Program-made: the position numbers and the translations under genes
From: Balanoglossus misakiensis
Lineage: Eukaryota; Hemichordata
Reading direction: 5' to 3'
Assembly (NCBI GenBank): GCA_040954595.2
Contig: CM082580.2
Span: 12,524,001-12,588,000 of the forward strand
Length of the DNA stretch: 64,000 bases
The notes under the pieces: model-generated
The model's input: the letters and a program-made list of their open reading frames with translations, nothing else
Told to the model about the DNA's origin: nothing
The model's database searches: none
Part shown: positions 38,071 through 48,685 of the stretch, in pieces
Layout of the letters: each line of letters opens with the position of its first letter
Numbering within the stretch: position 1 is the first letter of the stretch

Positions 38071-40905
38071 TATCCCAACATTTGGTGCCATTATTTTTGG
38101 AACGCGGACACTTGCTAGATTGCTGTAAATTGCTGTTGGCCCTCTATAAATTTCTTGATATTTTATTTGTTGAGTCGTCGTCGGCCGAGAAGAGTTTGCC
38201 CATGATCAACCTAAATATGCGATAACGTTTGCATTCTTTGAAATGTTGTGAAAGGTGTTTTTTCTCACTTTTATATGGGTGTGGTCGATAATTGGCCACG
38301 TGTTCCGAAAACTCGTTGACCGTTTTTTTTAGGGGATAGTTAACCGTACCCCTTAGAATTCTTGCCATTTTACCTATGTTTCTGTCATTTCAGTAGTAGA
38401 TAATCTACCTCAGTAGTTCTTGCTGCCTTATTTATCGCTGTAGTGTTACTATGAATTACTTCTGTAATATATATCTCTATATATATCGCCGACAAAAAGT
38501 GTGAACATCTCACAAGATGTCGACATGAGTGTAAACAACACAACCAGGAAAGCCAAAGGACCCTGAGCGATGCGAGGCAAACACCACTGAGATACCTGCA
38601 GTCTGGTCCACTGTTCCAATTTCTACCGCTGGCTGTAGTATTGCCCCAAATGCCAAAAGCAGGTGCGGGCAAGTTGGCCAACAGAAACCATCTTAGTTTT
38701 CATTTTATTTCTCTAATTGTAAGTTATATATGCTAAGAAAATAGTAACTTTTAGCTCCGTCCTACGTGCAAACCCACAAACGTTTATGGTAGACTTTATT
38801 ATATTTTGTGTATTTGCAGCCTACTAGTAGAAATAGCTTGTGTGTCTTTGTTTCTTTGAAGCTGACCGTCGGATCGACATTTTTGTTCCCGCTGTTTGAA
38901 TGCAATGATTTCGGTATAATGGAGAACAAATTAACTATTTTAAACTGTAAATTCAGCAGTTTGACAAATATCATGTTTATATTGCCTACTGCATGGTAAG
39001 CAATATTGAATAGAAGGGCTAATTTTTTCGTGACAAAGCTTTTTCAGCAGAATTTCAAAGCCGACATTGCCAAATTTGGCAACACTTGACCACTTGGTGG
39101 CGCTATACTGGTGGGACATTAGGCGGGGGGGGGGGGGAGATATTGACTTTGCAACACGAATTGAACTTGGAGTGGGCCGTGTCACCATGCTAGAAATAGC
39201 AATTAGATTAGTGGAAAGGAACACATATCAGTACGACTCGTGAAAAACGGTATCTATATTTTATAAAATGGACTTCTCGCCACAAAACAGGACATAGGCA
39301 TGATATGTGCTGGGATATCAGATTCAACTACCGTGAATCACAAAACTATACCTGACACCATGTCACAGATGTCTTCGAAGTGTGCTAATGTGTAGGTTTT
39401 GATATTAAGTGAGGTGGCTTGATAAATTGGATAATTTTGTCCACGGGATAAATACTAGTTTTCCGAACGATTCTTGTACTCGTCTGCAGACCATTCACAA
39501 CAGAAGACATTCTGGGTGAATCAGTAGTCACTTTTATATGATTCAAAAATTAACTGCGGCAATCACACCCTGCAATATTGAAATATATATAATATACGAC
39601 TTTAAAATGCAATGTATTATGTGAAATGTAGACGGATACATGCTCTGTCAAAAATAGCATGTCTTCATGGATTTGATGTAAAGTTCTTTCGTACTTCAGA
39701 TTTCATTCAATTTTTGTCAGAGAAACATTAAACCACCAATTACTGCTGCTGTTGTTCTTATGGATTTTCGTTGGAGTACTTTGATCTTGTCTATCGATAC
39801 ACAGTGTTATCATTTCATTACCATTTGACACTTTTTGTAGTTATGTATTCTAAGCCACATATTTTGGACAAAAACGCTGGACCTTTGCCAGTCACAAGTT
39901 GACTGAAATGCCACATGCCTCTTACTGGTATTTCTAAAAATAAACAACAGTAACCATAATATTGCGTATTTTGGCACGACGACTTGTTTCTTTACAAAAG
40001 CTGGATTGAGTAGAGATCTTCATTTGGCTTGTTTATTTCATGACATGACCTCCTCCCTCCCACCCCTAAAAAATTCTACTCTCATTTTTTACTGGGTGAA
40101 CTTCATTATTTATAATCAGCTTATTTCATTATTTAGTGATAATACAAGTAACTATACAACTTGTGACTGGCCGTGACAGTGTTACGCAAAGACTTGTTAG
40201 TTTATTCATGGTTAATTATCATTGTGTGGTATTAAACAGATCTGTTTCTTTTAGCTTCAAGAGTTTCTTAAATTATCACTTGATGAGCAGATACATGTCC
40301 TTTTTATTTTTAACAGCAAACAATGTTGCAAACACAGCAGAATCTTTTTTTCTTCTTCTCTGAGACCTTTCATTGTGATTGAATGTGCAAATTATTGGGG
40401 AAATCACATTTTATAAATTATTTTGATTACCGGACCGGATGACTGAGAGAACTTTGCCAAGAATTGTTAATATACATTTTGATCAACAATTCTATTGTGT
40501 ACTTAATCTTCAATAAAGGTTGACCTTGTATTGTATTTGTGTGTTTCTTTGTCTGTTACTTCAAGATGCCATACTACACCGCAGGTCTTCAAAACAGTGA
40601 TCAAGGTACATGCACATGTATCACACGTCAAAGGCCAGCTGACAAACAACTACTAAATAATGAATCAGTGGCCCCTGAATATGCATGACAATAGTGCAGT
40701 GTTTAATCCTTGAACTGGTAATGCATACTCCAGGGCTCCCATGTACCGTATTTTGGCTATTGTGCCTACCATGGCACTCTCATAACATGATAACTAACAA
40801 TTCTTGCCTGCTGTAAGATATCCTGATCAACTTGACGTCTCCACAGCAAGCATTCATGTCTGGTTCTCCACACTGCTCATGTCTTCTTCCAACCATATCT
40901 TATTT
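38071..40905. other. 3' UTR and intergenic space between RFX6 and SNRNP35
   Basis: AT-rich, without a supportable coding exon. RFX6 reads in and SNRNP35 ends here from the other strand (tail to tail). Several polyadenylation hexamers are present, including AATAAA at 40512-40517, which could end a long RFX6 3' UTR. A G run lies near 39124. Frames at 38385-38681 and 38940-39224 have no features. Confidence 0.5.
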
Positions 40906-42694
40906 TCACTCCTCATCATCAGCATTCAGTCTTTCTTTCTTTCTTTTCTTCTTCTTTCTTTTCTTATGGTGTCTGTGGCTACGTCTCTCACCATCTCTGT
41001 CACCATATCTGTCCCCGTCACTGTTATTCAAATTATCGCTCTCACCACCACTGTGTCCATCACTGTCTCTGTCTTCATTCAACTCCTGCTTGATGTTGTC
41101 ATTTCCTTCCAACCTTCCACAGTTCTCAATATCTTCTCTGCATTGCCCATCTTTTTGCACTTCTTCCGTCGCTTCTGAAGTCTTCTCATAGTTTTCACCC
41201 TGTCCTTCTTTCTCCTTCTCACTGTGGCCACTTCTGTCTCTATCCCTTTCTCTCTCTCTGTCCCGCTCTCTGTATTTGTCCTTATGTTTGTCTCTATGTC
41301 TATCGCTATGTCTGTGTCTATCTCTGTCCCTATCTCTTCTCCTGTCTCTACCTCCATCTCTGTCTCTATCTCCCTCTCTATGTCCCCCTCTATCCCTGTC
41401 CCTCCTCCTGTCTCCCTCCCTATCCCTTTCTCTGTTCTCATCCCTCCAACGGTGTCTGCTCCACTCACCTTCCCCACTACCATCAGGTAGGAGAGAGATT
41501 GGTTTCTTGAAAGGTCTATCTCGGCCCCCGAATCTCAATTGTCCAGATTCCTTCCTCCCTCCAAAACCACCACCTGTATTGAAAAAAATTAAAAGTATAA
41601 AATAAAGGTGTTTCTAGGGGCATTCATGCAAACAAGTACAAAATAAAATAGTGCCAAGGACACTGTGCAGCCATTTGATCAGCACTGGTACATTCATGTG
41701 GACTATTGCCTCACACTGCAAGACTCAGTTTGAATTCAACCACAGTCCAAGCAAAAACACACTTACCCAAACGTCTCGGTATCCAGCCTTTCAGTTTTCG
41801 TTCACATTCATAGTCTACAAGTATTTCTTTCTCATCGAGGAATTTTCTGTTGCAGTTCCTGTAAGCCCTATCGGCTGAGACTCCGTCCGAATACTCAATG
41901 AAGGCATAACCTTTTGAAAATCCTGTTATAATATCGCGAACCAGTCTGAGATGTTTAATTTTACCATATTTAGCGAAAACCTAAATGAAAAATTATTAAA
42001 AGTCTGTTATATGAAAAAAATATCTACTGTATAGAGTGCGCTATTTCACACACATACCCTTGAAAATCAGTTCTCATGTAAAGCCTAAGGTATAGCCATA
42101 ACCTCAGCCATGACCACCTGTGGATATGTATATGAAGAGTTTCACCAATATATTTTTATAAATTTGTTTATTTACTATAGTATTTACCTTCGTGAGTGAA
42201 GTTTCATCAGTCTTTCGACTCAATCTTGTGACAATGATAGTCCTGAGAGGGTCACCAACAACACCTTTGTTAGGTTTGTATTTAGCCTAAAATCAAATGC
42301 CAAGAGAATGAGAATAAACGTGTGAATTTTTCTGTTTTTTTTTGCAACTGCTGTTGCACATAGCATGCCTAGTACATGTACTAGGCCTGTGTGCAAGTGT
42401 GTGTGTGTTCCCGGCGTTGTACACGGTCGTAACACAGGGAACACACCTCTGCCATGCGGTCTGCGTGCTCCCGGCGTTACACGCCAAGCTAGGAACACAC
42501 TAATTGTACTGTACGCAGGGCTAGACTTATTAAGTTGAACATATCCCCACCACAAGCAACTACTGCATATTTACCTCCATAGCCCTCTCAACGGCCTTGT
42601 CGTGCGGGATTGTGTCGGTGCCATCAATGCTGCCGGCTTTCAGGGGATCGTAAATATTAGAAAAGGCACTCCACGTACTGTCCAAGACGTCCAT
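40906..42694 (-). CDS. SNRNP35: U11/U12 snRNP 35-kDa protein (minor spliceosome)
   Basis: Minus-strand exons are 42575-42694 (start), 42188-42286, 41767-41980 and 40906-41573, giving 366 residues. The N-terminus has the family [13 protein letters not shown] block. One RNA-recognition motif follows, with RNP2 around 57-62 (IIVTRL) and RNP1 at 96-103 (KGYAFIEY), then the [12 protein letters not shown] hinge and [15 protein letters not shown] block of vertebrate SNRNP35. The last exon continues as a long Arg/Asp/Glu/His/Lys-rich tail of RD and RE dipeptides ending in a Lys-rich stretch and DDEE. Human SNRNP35 is 246 residues, so the tail is about 120 residues longer. The protein belongs to the U11/U12 di-snRNP that recognises U12-type introns in the nucleus. 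Confidence 0.93.
42367..42386. repeat. Perfect 20-bp palindrome in SNRNP35 intron 1
   Basis: The palindrome is centred on ACATGT. Just downstream (about 42408-42500) are two similar copies of a TCCCGGCGTT-containing unit about 60 bp apart, with inverted GTGTGTTCCC/GGGAACACAC pairs. The function is unknown. Confidence 0.8.
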
Positions 42695-42714
42695 CTTGTC
42701 TTCTGCAGTCCGTG

Positions 42715-42727
42715 TGACCTTTGACCT
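42715..42727 (-). promoter_or_regulatory. Perfect DR1 motif just upstream of the SNRNP35 start codon
   Basis: In gene orientation it reads AGGTCAAAGGTCA, 21 bp before the ATG, so it lies in the 5' UTR or core promoter. Confidence 0.4.
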
Positions 42728-42774
42728 CTAACTTGCGCCCTCAACACAAACCCTTACTGCGGTTTTGTTTTTAC

Positions 42775-42798
42775 AAAATGGCTGCCATTTTGGCAGCC
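42775..42798. promoter_or_regulatory. Near-symmetrical YY1-like site and hairpin upstream of SNRNP35
   Basis: Overlapping AAAATGGC and GCCATTTT halves form a near-palindrome, and GGCTGCC/GGCAGCC can pair across five bases. ATGGC cores near housekeeping promoters are often YY1 sites. Inferred only. Confidence 0.3.
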
Positions 42799-42983
42799 GC
42801 GTAATTCAGTAGCACGAGGTTTTGCCTTTTTCTGTCTAACACACAAACCAAGGCAAAACTTCGATCTACTGAACTGCAGCTACTGTCTAGGGTAAGAACT
42901 TTTAACTAGTGATAACTTTTATGCTCCCAAAGTGTTTTCCTGTGTATCAAGAACATTGCCCCCCCTGGCTTGTAGGAAAAGCC

Positions 42984-42989
42984 TTTATT
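42984..42989 (-). terminator. Candidate polyadenylation signal of the P4H-like gene
   Basis: TTTATT on the plus strand (AATAAA on the coding strand) lies about 280 bp after the stop codon at 43266-43268. Confidence 0.45.
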
Positions 42990-43265
42990 TTTAGTATTAT
43001 TCAAATGCATCATAAATCAACAAAAGGAACGATGGGACGGATGCGGTATAAAATACACACTGGGTGTTACATGTTCACAGATTTTCGCTTGAATCTGGTT
43101 TAATTAATAGACAGTACGACAAGAAAATGGAGTTTGTAAGGAATGGGTTCTCAAAATACAAAACACGCCAAAAGCAATCGGTTGTCAGCTATTCCAATCG
43201 GTGATCGTGTCACGGAGGAGCAGCTAATCAGAATCCAGCGGGCACCATTCCAGTGGCCCTCACGT

Positions 43266-45456
43266 TTAATCCAACTTTCTCCTGGTCAGCAGATACTCAA
43301 CGATATGATCCATGTTCCATTCGTCATACCATCTGCAACTACCCACGTCATAAGCGTCACATGACACCCTCGGTTGACCCGGTACACGTGACGGCAAATC
43401 GGGTTCCTCGCTTCTCTTTCCCAGAGCATAGAAACTCTTGTAGTAATACCTAAAAGGAAAATATATAAATAATGATGACCGATTTTGTTTGCTGGTGGTA
43501 CGTGTTACCTTTATATATGATTAACAACAACAATAACAGCAGCAGCAGCAGCAGCAACAACAACAACAACATATTACTGAAACAAAGTCGCAAAGAAATC
43601 CTCCTACCATCTTTGGATGATATACTTGTGTCCTCCGTCGACAATGTCAGCAGAGTGAATGGACATGGGCTCACAGTTTCCATCGGCGTCCATGTTGTTC
43701 CAGACAATGGCCCGTCCTTGCCTCGGTTTCACTCGAATGCCGAGCTCTGCGAATGAATAATGAAGAACATCATACTTCCATAATTAACTGACCATAAAAA
43801 TCATAATTTAAAAACAAATGAAATCTTGGTCGCTGACTTACCTGGGAATGTGGTTTGCCCGCCGTGAACATCTTGCAAGTAAACCAGAATCGTTGCGTAA
43901 CGGTCTCTTTCTTCGGTAGAACCCACAACGCAGTCGGTGTGTGTCTTATAACCTGGAGTTAAGTGCGAATAGAGGTGTTAAAATGCATATAAATCCTCGA
44001 TATCACCATATGATGATAGTCACTGAAATTCTCACAACACCTGTCGGACGTCAACTTACCAACACCATAAGGGTAAGAAGTAATCTGAAATTTTCCTCCG
44101 TTGCTTGGATTGAGTCCCGTGGCTTGTTCCACCTGAGTTTCAAACCGCGTCGAAAATTTACTCTCGCCGCTGTAAAACGATGTACTGTACGACCATTTTA
44201 TAAACTTGCCAAGTTGTTGAGAAAAACTCGCATTGACGCATGTGGTACCTGCAATTAAACAATGGATAATCAACTGGCGCAAGGGAACACGGCCATTCGA
44301 TTGATCGGGAAAATAGTTCAATTGTTTAGTGACCAGTCTAACTGGTTTACCTGGTGTAAAATCCCTCTCGGACACTTTGATGTCTTTCCCTGCGCCTTGA
44401 AGATGTTTCCGCAGGGTCACAACACTGTTGAAGCACACGATGGGCCCATCTTTGTCCGCCTCCTTCACGTGCTTATTGTGGACGGCCATTAAACCGTGGC
44501 ATTCTCTCGGAGTCAAAAAGTTCTCGTACATGTACACCCTACAGGAGTCAGAACACATGGACGGTAAATGAGGTTATGGGATATCACTGACAGTTGCAAG
44601 AAATCTTCCCACTTTCCCGAAACTCATCGTTTCAAAATGTCCAAGTCAACATTGTGATTCGGTGACATACGTGAACGACGTGTGCTGATTGAAGGGTACT
44701 ACGCGCATATCCTTACCTTACTGAGCTATTGTTTGGCTTGTCGCCTTTCAATTCTTGTGCTTTTATCATCCTTCCATCGACTTCAATGTCACGAACGTTT
44801 AACGAATTCAAAATCTCAGATTTAAAGTTGGCTATCCCTTCTCTTTCCACCGGGTCCAAGTTTCCGTCGGTTGCTGATCGCTCCTCCAATTGGAAGTTTA
44901 ATTTCGTTTTGTCTTCCTTTCGTTTTGCGCTATCTGTTTTGTCTTTCGGCCTCCTCCTCTTCTTATTATTAAAAGTTACACTTTCTCCTTTCTCTCCAGT
45001 GTTTCCATCAGAATCTTTCAGATGTTTCTGCTTGCTAGTGGAACTGCCATCGCTGTCGATGCTGACCTCGCTCTGTTCGCTTCCCGACGTGGTTGCTTCC
45101 GCGGATCCCGGCGCAGATTCTTGACCGGCCCCGTGGGGTGGCGCTCCTTCCGACCCTTCTGCTTCGTGTCTGCTCCCCACCGAGTGTTCATCCCCGTTTT
45201 GCGTTTTGCTGGCATTTGCAGATACCCCGGAACTCCTCTCCGGGTGCGTCGAGTCATCTCGCAGCAGCCCACGATACGCGACTATGCTGCAGATCAATAC
45301 AGTTGCCGTAGCAACGAGCACCAACTTAGTTGTAGGAAAACCGTAAAATGCATTTTTCTTACCACGGCCAGAGCCCGGCCTCTGTACTTTGACCTGGGGT
45401 TTAATCCTGTCTGACTTGTGAGCATGCCTCGACTTGAGGGACTTCGGTTTTGCCAT
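43266..45456 (-). CDS. Type II membrane prolyl-4-hydroxylase-like 2-oxoglutarate/Fe(II) dioxygenase
   Basis: Minus-strand exons are 44717-45456 (start), 44351-44538, 44060-44248, 43842-43952, 43608-43746 and 43266-43449, giving 516 residues, all joins in phase. Residues 45-61 are a single hydrophobic segment after a Lys/Arg-rich N-terminus, as in a type II signal anchor that places the catalytic part in the ER/Golgi lumen. Residues 70-245 are a low-complexity charged stem. The C-terminal P4H domain carries the iron ligands H377, D379 (THTD) and H440 (SIHS) and the 2-oxoglutarate lysine K450 (GHKY), followed by QRWYYY. It ends with a CRWYDEW motif and a basic tail. P4H enzymes hydroxylate proline, classically in collagen. 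The substrate here is unknown, and I cannot say whether it is a P4HTM orthologue. It is head to head with the aquaporin gene. Confidence 0.85.
43523..43570. repeat. CAA/CAG trinucleotide microsatellite in the P4H-like last intron
   Basis: A CAA-CAG-CAA block about 48 bp long, 38 bp before the exon at 43608-43746. Its composition is like the block in RFX6 intron 13. Confidence 0.9.
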
Positions 45457-46143
45457 TTTCTACTCGTTGGTATGACAGCAATTATAGGCATACATTTCCC
45501 GTTATTGCCACGGACTGTTCAGAAATTTGCACTGCTCGCTATTTAGACGTAAACTGTGTTTAGAACTTACAAGTTTCAAGGAGATATAATACCTTCAGTG
45601 TGATAGTCTGGTCAGCTGTACTACGCGTTAATAAATATACAACTTATCGGGTCAATACTTAATCAAATTATAAATGAAATACAGATAGTGGGATTGATTG
45701 TACTACTGTTGGTATATGACAAACCGTGGCAACAACGCATTGATAGAACAGGGTAGTCAAGCTGTATTGGACAAAATAATGTATTATATGTTAAAAATAG
45801 CTATGTTCCCATTGTTTAAAATTAATACTTTACAACTGTGCTGGTATACATTGTACACTTTGATTTGTCCATAGCGGGAGGTGCGCCATCTACGGTCGGA
45901 ATCCCGCATGGCAGGGGTCAAAGGCCAGCCTCAGCAAGCGAAACTCACATAGTAAACATTGAGAACAACGGCGATCGCGAAGTGATGCGGGGCTAGATTT
46001 CATCAAAGGCGCTCAACAAGTGCTATGATCGTCAATTATGCCACGGGACACTGACAACAACTTAAGCCACACTTCAGGTATTTAACTAAACAGGGTTACC
46101 GGGGTCGAACTCGAGAACGCACGCCACGTCACGTCAGAAGTCG
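45457..46143. promoter_or_regulatory. Divergent intergenic region, P4H-like gene and aquaporin
   Basis: About 0.7 kb separates two head-to-head genes. It contains a DR1-like GGGTCAAAGGCCA at 45915-45927, about 230 bp before the aquaporin TATA box. No coding sequence seen. Confidence 0.45.
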
Positions 46144-46151
46144 TATAAAAG
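46144..46151 (+). promoter_or_regulatory. TATA box of the aquaporin gene
   Basis: TATAAAAG lies 71 bp before the ATG at 46215, which predicts a transcript start near 46174 and a short leader of about 40 bp. Confidence 0.6.
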
Positions 46152-46214
46152 CGTCGATCGCTGTAGAGCTAATACTGACTACTGTAGTAAGTCACTGGCA
46201 AGTCATCGTACACC

Positions 46215-48685
46215 ATGGATCTTTCAGTGGAAACAATGGAAAAGGCGAAGGACTTGGCCTTCAACACAAAATGGCTTCTGGATCTCTTTATCTCCTTGGC
46301 GCATATGTTGACGATCTTTGTCGCGTGTTATGTTTTCCGAATCGTTGGCAGGAAGTTGGTGCCAAAAACCGTTTACCCATATGTTGCCGAAGTGATATGC
46401 ATGTTCCAGTTGGCCGCTTGTTGCATGGAGAATGGTACCATCATATATCCCGAGTACGGCGTCTTTGCATACGCCTTCATCATGTTTTGGCTGACGGTCG
46501 GTTTCATCGTGACGTTCGACGGCAACGGAAACCCTTGTAACATTCTGGCAGAACTTGTTCAGAGGAGGATCACCCCGTCTTCCTTGCTGAGTGCGTGTGC
46601 CAAGATGGTTTGCTCGGTAGCCGGCGGTTTGATCGCCGTGCAGCACATCAACATGTTCTGGAGTTTCGGCGCCCTGGATCGCCACTGGCACCACGTCCAA
46701 CAATTACACATCCCCTGCACTTCCGCGATGAAGACTACTGTAGTGTATGGATTCGTGGCGGAGTTCCTAGCAACGTTTACCGTTCGGTTTGTCGCCGGTT
46801 TCCATCAGCTGGGCGGAAAACGGTGGCATAAATTCGTGGTATCATCGGTGATAGTAGCCGTATCTCTAACAGGTAAAGAGCGATTTAATCATTCGTTTGG
46901 GGGATCTGATAGAAAAAGACGTAAAAGCTAGAAACAAATATCAGATCAGCCATGTCTATATTCTCATATATGATTAACATATGTTGAAGGCCAAGCATTT
47001 TATTACTTTAAAAATTATTTGAATTTTTAGTTTCATTTCACACTGTACACTTATTTTGTAAGACAACATTTAAAGGGACAAAGTCTCTCTCTCACTCTCA
47101 TTTTCCCATTTATTATGTTTGATTCACTACACTGTCTATGCTAATGCACATGTGGATATATAGTGAATCAACATTCAACCTTGCCTTTCCAGAGGGCGCC
47201 GTCAATGACCTTTGGCTTTTCAGAGACGCGGTGCAAGACGTCTCTCCAAATCCGTTTGAGCTCGTGCTGTGATTGGCTAGTACCATGCAAGATGTTGCTT
47301 CATATGATTGGCTAATATGCCAGACAGAAGTTCCATCGCGTGCATGGATCGCGTGCACGTTCGATCAGTACGCGTAACGTCCTTGTCACGTGACGTGGCA
47401 TACGTGTAGAACAGACGTTCAGAACAACAAACGACACTTGTACTCGTAAATTATGATTACGTGTAAAATAATTCCGATTATCTCAATTTTTGGCGATCGA
47501 TCTATAAAAATGAAATCGTGAAGTAAGTAGGCAACCATGGTGATACTTCCGGTGGAACGCCATTGACGAATCAGTTACCTTCCCCTAAATCGAAGGCCAC
47601 TTCAGCGCTCTCATTGGTTGAACGAAACGGATTTGGAGAGACCTCTTGACCGCGTCTCTGAAAAGCCAAAGGTCATTGAGGGCGCCCTCTTGAGAGGCAA
47701 CATTCAACCATCACGTTTGTAGGATATGAGAGTAAAAATCTCGCCAAAATGAATAAATGGTAAACACCGAATATTCATTTTGCTCTCCCGTCTACAAGTG
47801 GGATGGAAGGTGTGTGTGGTTGAACTATGAGTAAAATTTCTACATAATGTTTACCATAGAGATTTTCAAAGTCACTAAATTTGGCGGCCATTTTGAATTC
47901 CATAGACTAAGCACAGATATAGGCGGCCATTTTGAACCTCAAATTTGGCGGCCATTTTGAAAGTCTTAATTTTAAGACAATTTTGAAAAGACCCCCCCCC
48001 CCCCCCCCCCGAATTTAATGAGTAAATGAAAAATTATTTTCGGCAAGAAATGGATAATCTAAAGTAGCCAAAAATGAATAATCAGTGTTTACCATTTATT
48101 CATTTTGGCGAGATTTTTACTCTCTCATCTATATGCAGGATGGAAGTTGTTTGTGGTTGAACGTTGATTCACTATATACAATGGTGTCTTGTATCAAACA
48201 TACTTAATGGGAAAAGGGCAGCAAGAGAGAGACTTTGTCCTTTTAATGTGTTAATTTGTCATATATCAGACAAATTCTTTAAAACTGAGTTTATGTGTCT
48301 GAATATGGGATTTTATATTATAACCCTCTTTCATGGAGTTATTTGCAAGAAAACACATACCAGTTTATATATTCGCTTATATTGTAAAAATTATTTTGTT
48401 ACAGGAGCGGAGTACACAGGTATGATGTTCAACCCTGCCGTGGCCACTGTACTGACCTATAACTGCGCCGGGCATCATTTCTCAGAACACGTCACCACTT
48501 ATTGGGCAGGTCCCTTCCTTGCTACGTTGGTGACAATCTACCTACAAAGTGTTATCAAACACTGGCAGAGGAAACAGCTGACCATGAAACCAAAGCAACA
48601 ACTTCATGTGAATGGAGAAGTGAAATCACAGACAAACGAATCCCTCAAGCACCGAAAGACGCGTAAACGTAAACGCTATTACTAA
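46215..48685 (+). CDS. AQP11/12-type (superaquaporin) channel
   Basis: Two exons, 46215-46872 and 48405-48685, give 312 residues. The start is the first ATG after the TATA box. Several hydrophobic segments are seen, with the first pore loop NPC at 106-108 and the second NPA at 229-231. NPC followed by NPA, and the SLTGaeyTGMMFNPA context, mark the AQP11/12 subfamily. The intron falls just before the second NPA loop. AQP11-type channels sit mostly in the ER and pass water, glycerol or peroxide. The tail is strongly basic and ends KRYY, which resembles a dibasic ER-retrieval signal. The intron carries two nested transposons. The gene is head to head with the P4H-like gene and tail to tail with AAAS. 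Confidence 0.88.
47066..48250. mobile_element. Outer long-TIR element in the aquaporin intron
   Basis: Sequence from about 47066 to 47180, continuing at 47701-47775, is the inverted complement of about 48085-48250 with small gaps. The arms are about 180 bp once the inner element is removed. The core holds three GGCGGCCATTTTG copies and a run of about 17 C (near 47994-48010). No transposase frame is visible, so it is a non-autonomous MITE-type element. Edges are approximate. Confidence 0.75.
47181..47700. mobile_element. Inner 520-bp MITE with 9-bp target duplication
   Basis: The ends start TTGCCT and are inverted complements over about 75 bp, including GAGGGCGCC-type and CTTTGGCTTTTCAGAGACGCGG-type blocks. 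CATTCAACC flanks it on both sides (47172-47180 and 47701-47709), a perfect 9-bp target-site duplication inside the left arm of the outer element. Nine bases fits Mutator-type insertion. It is non-coding. Confidence 0.85.

Noticed and set aside
40804-41605. Ser/Leu/Val-rich plus-strand frames
   Set aside because: They are antisense to the low-complexity SNRNP35 tail, whose minus-strand reading matches the family.
40906-42694. U12-type introns in or near the minor-spliceosome gene
   Set aside because: All donors I read in this window are ordinary GT sites; no ATATCC or GTATCC donor was seen.
44729-45414. Plus-strand frames over the P4H-like first exon
   Set aside because: They are shadows of the minus-strand exon, which carries the membrane anchor and joins in phase to the catalytic exons.
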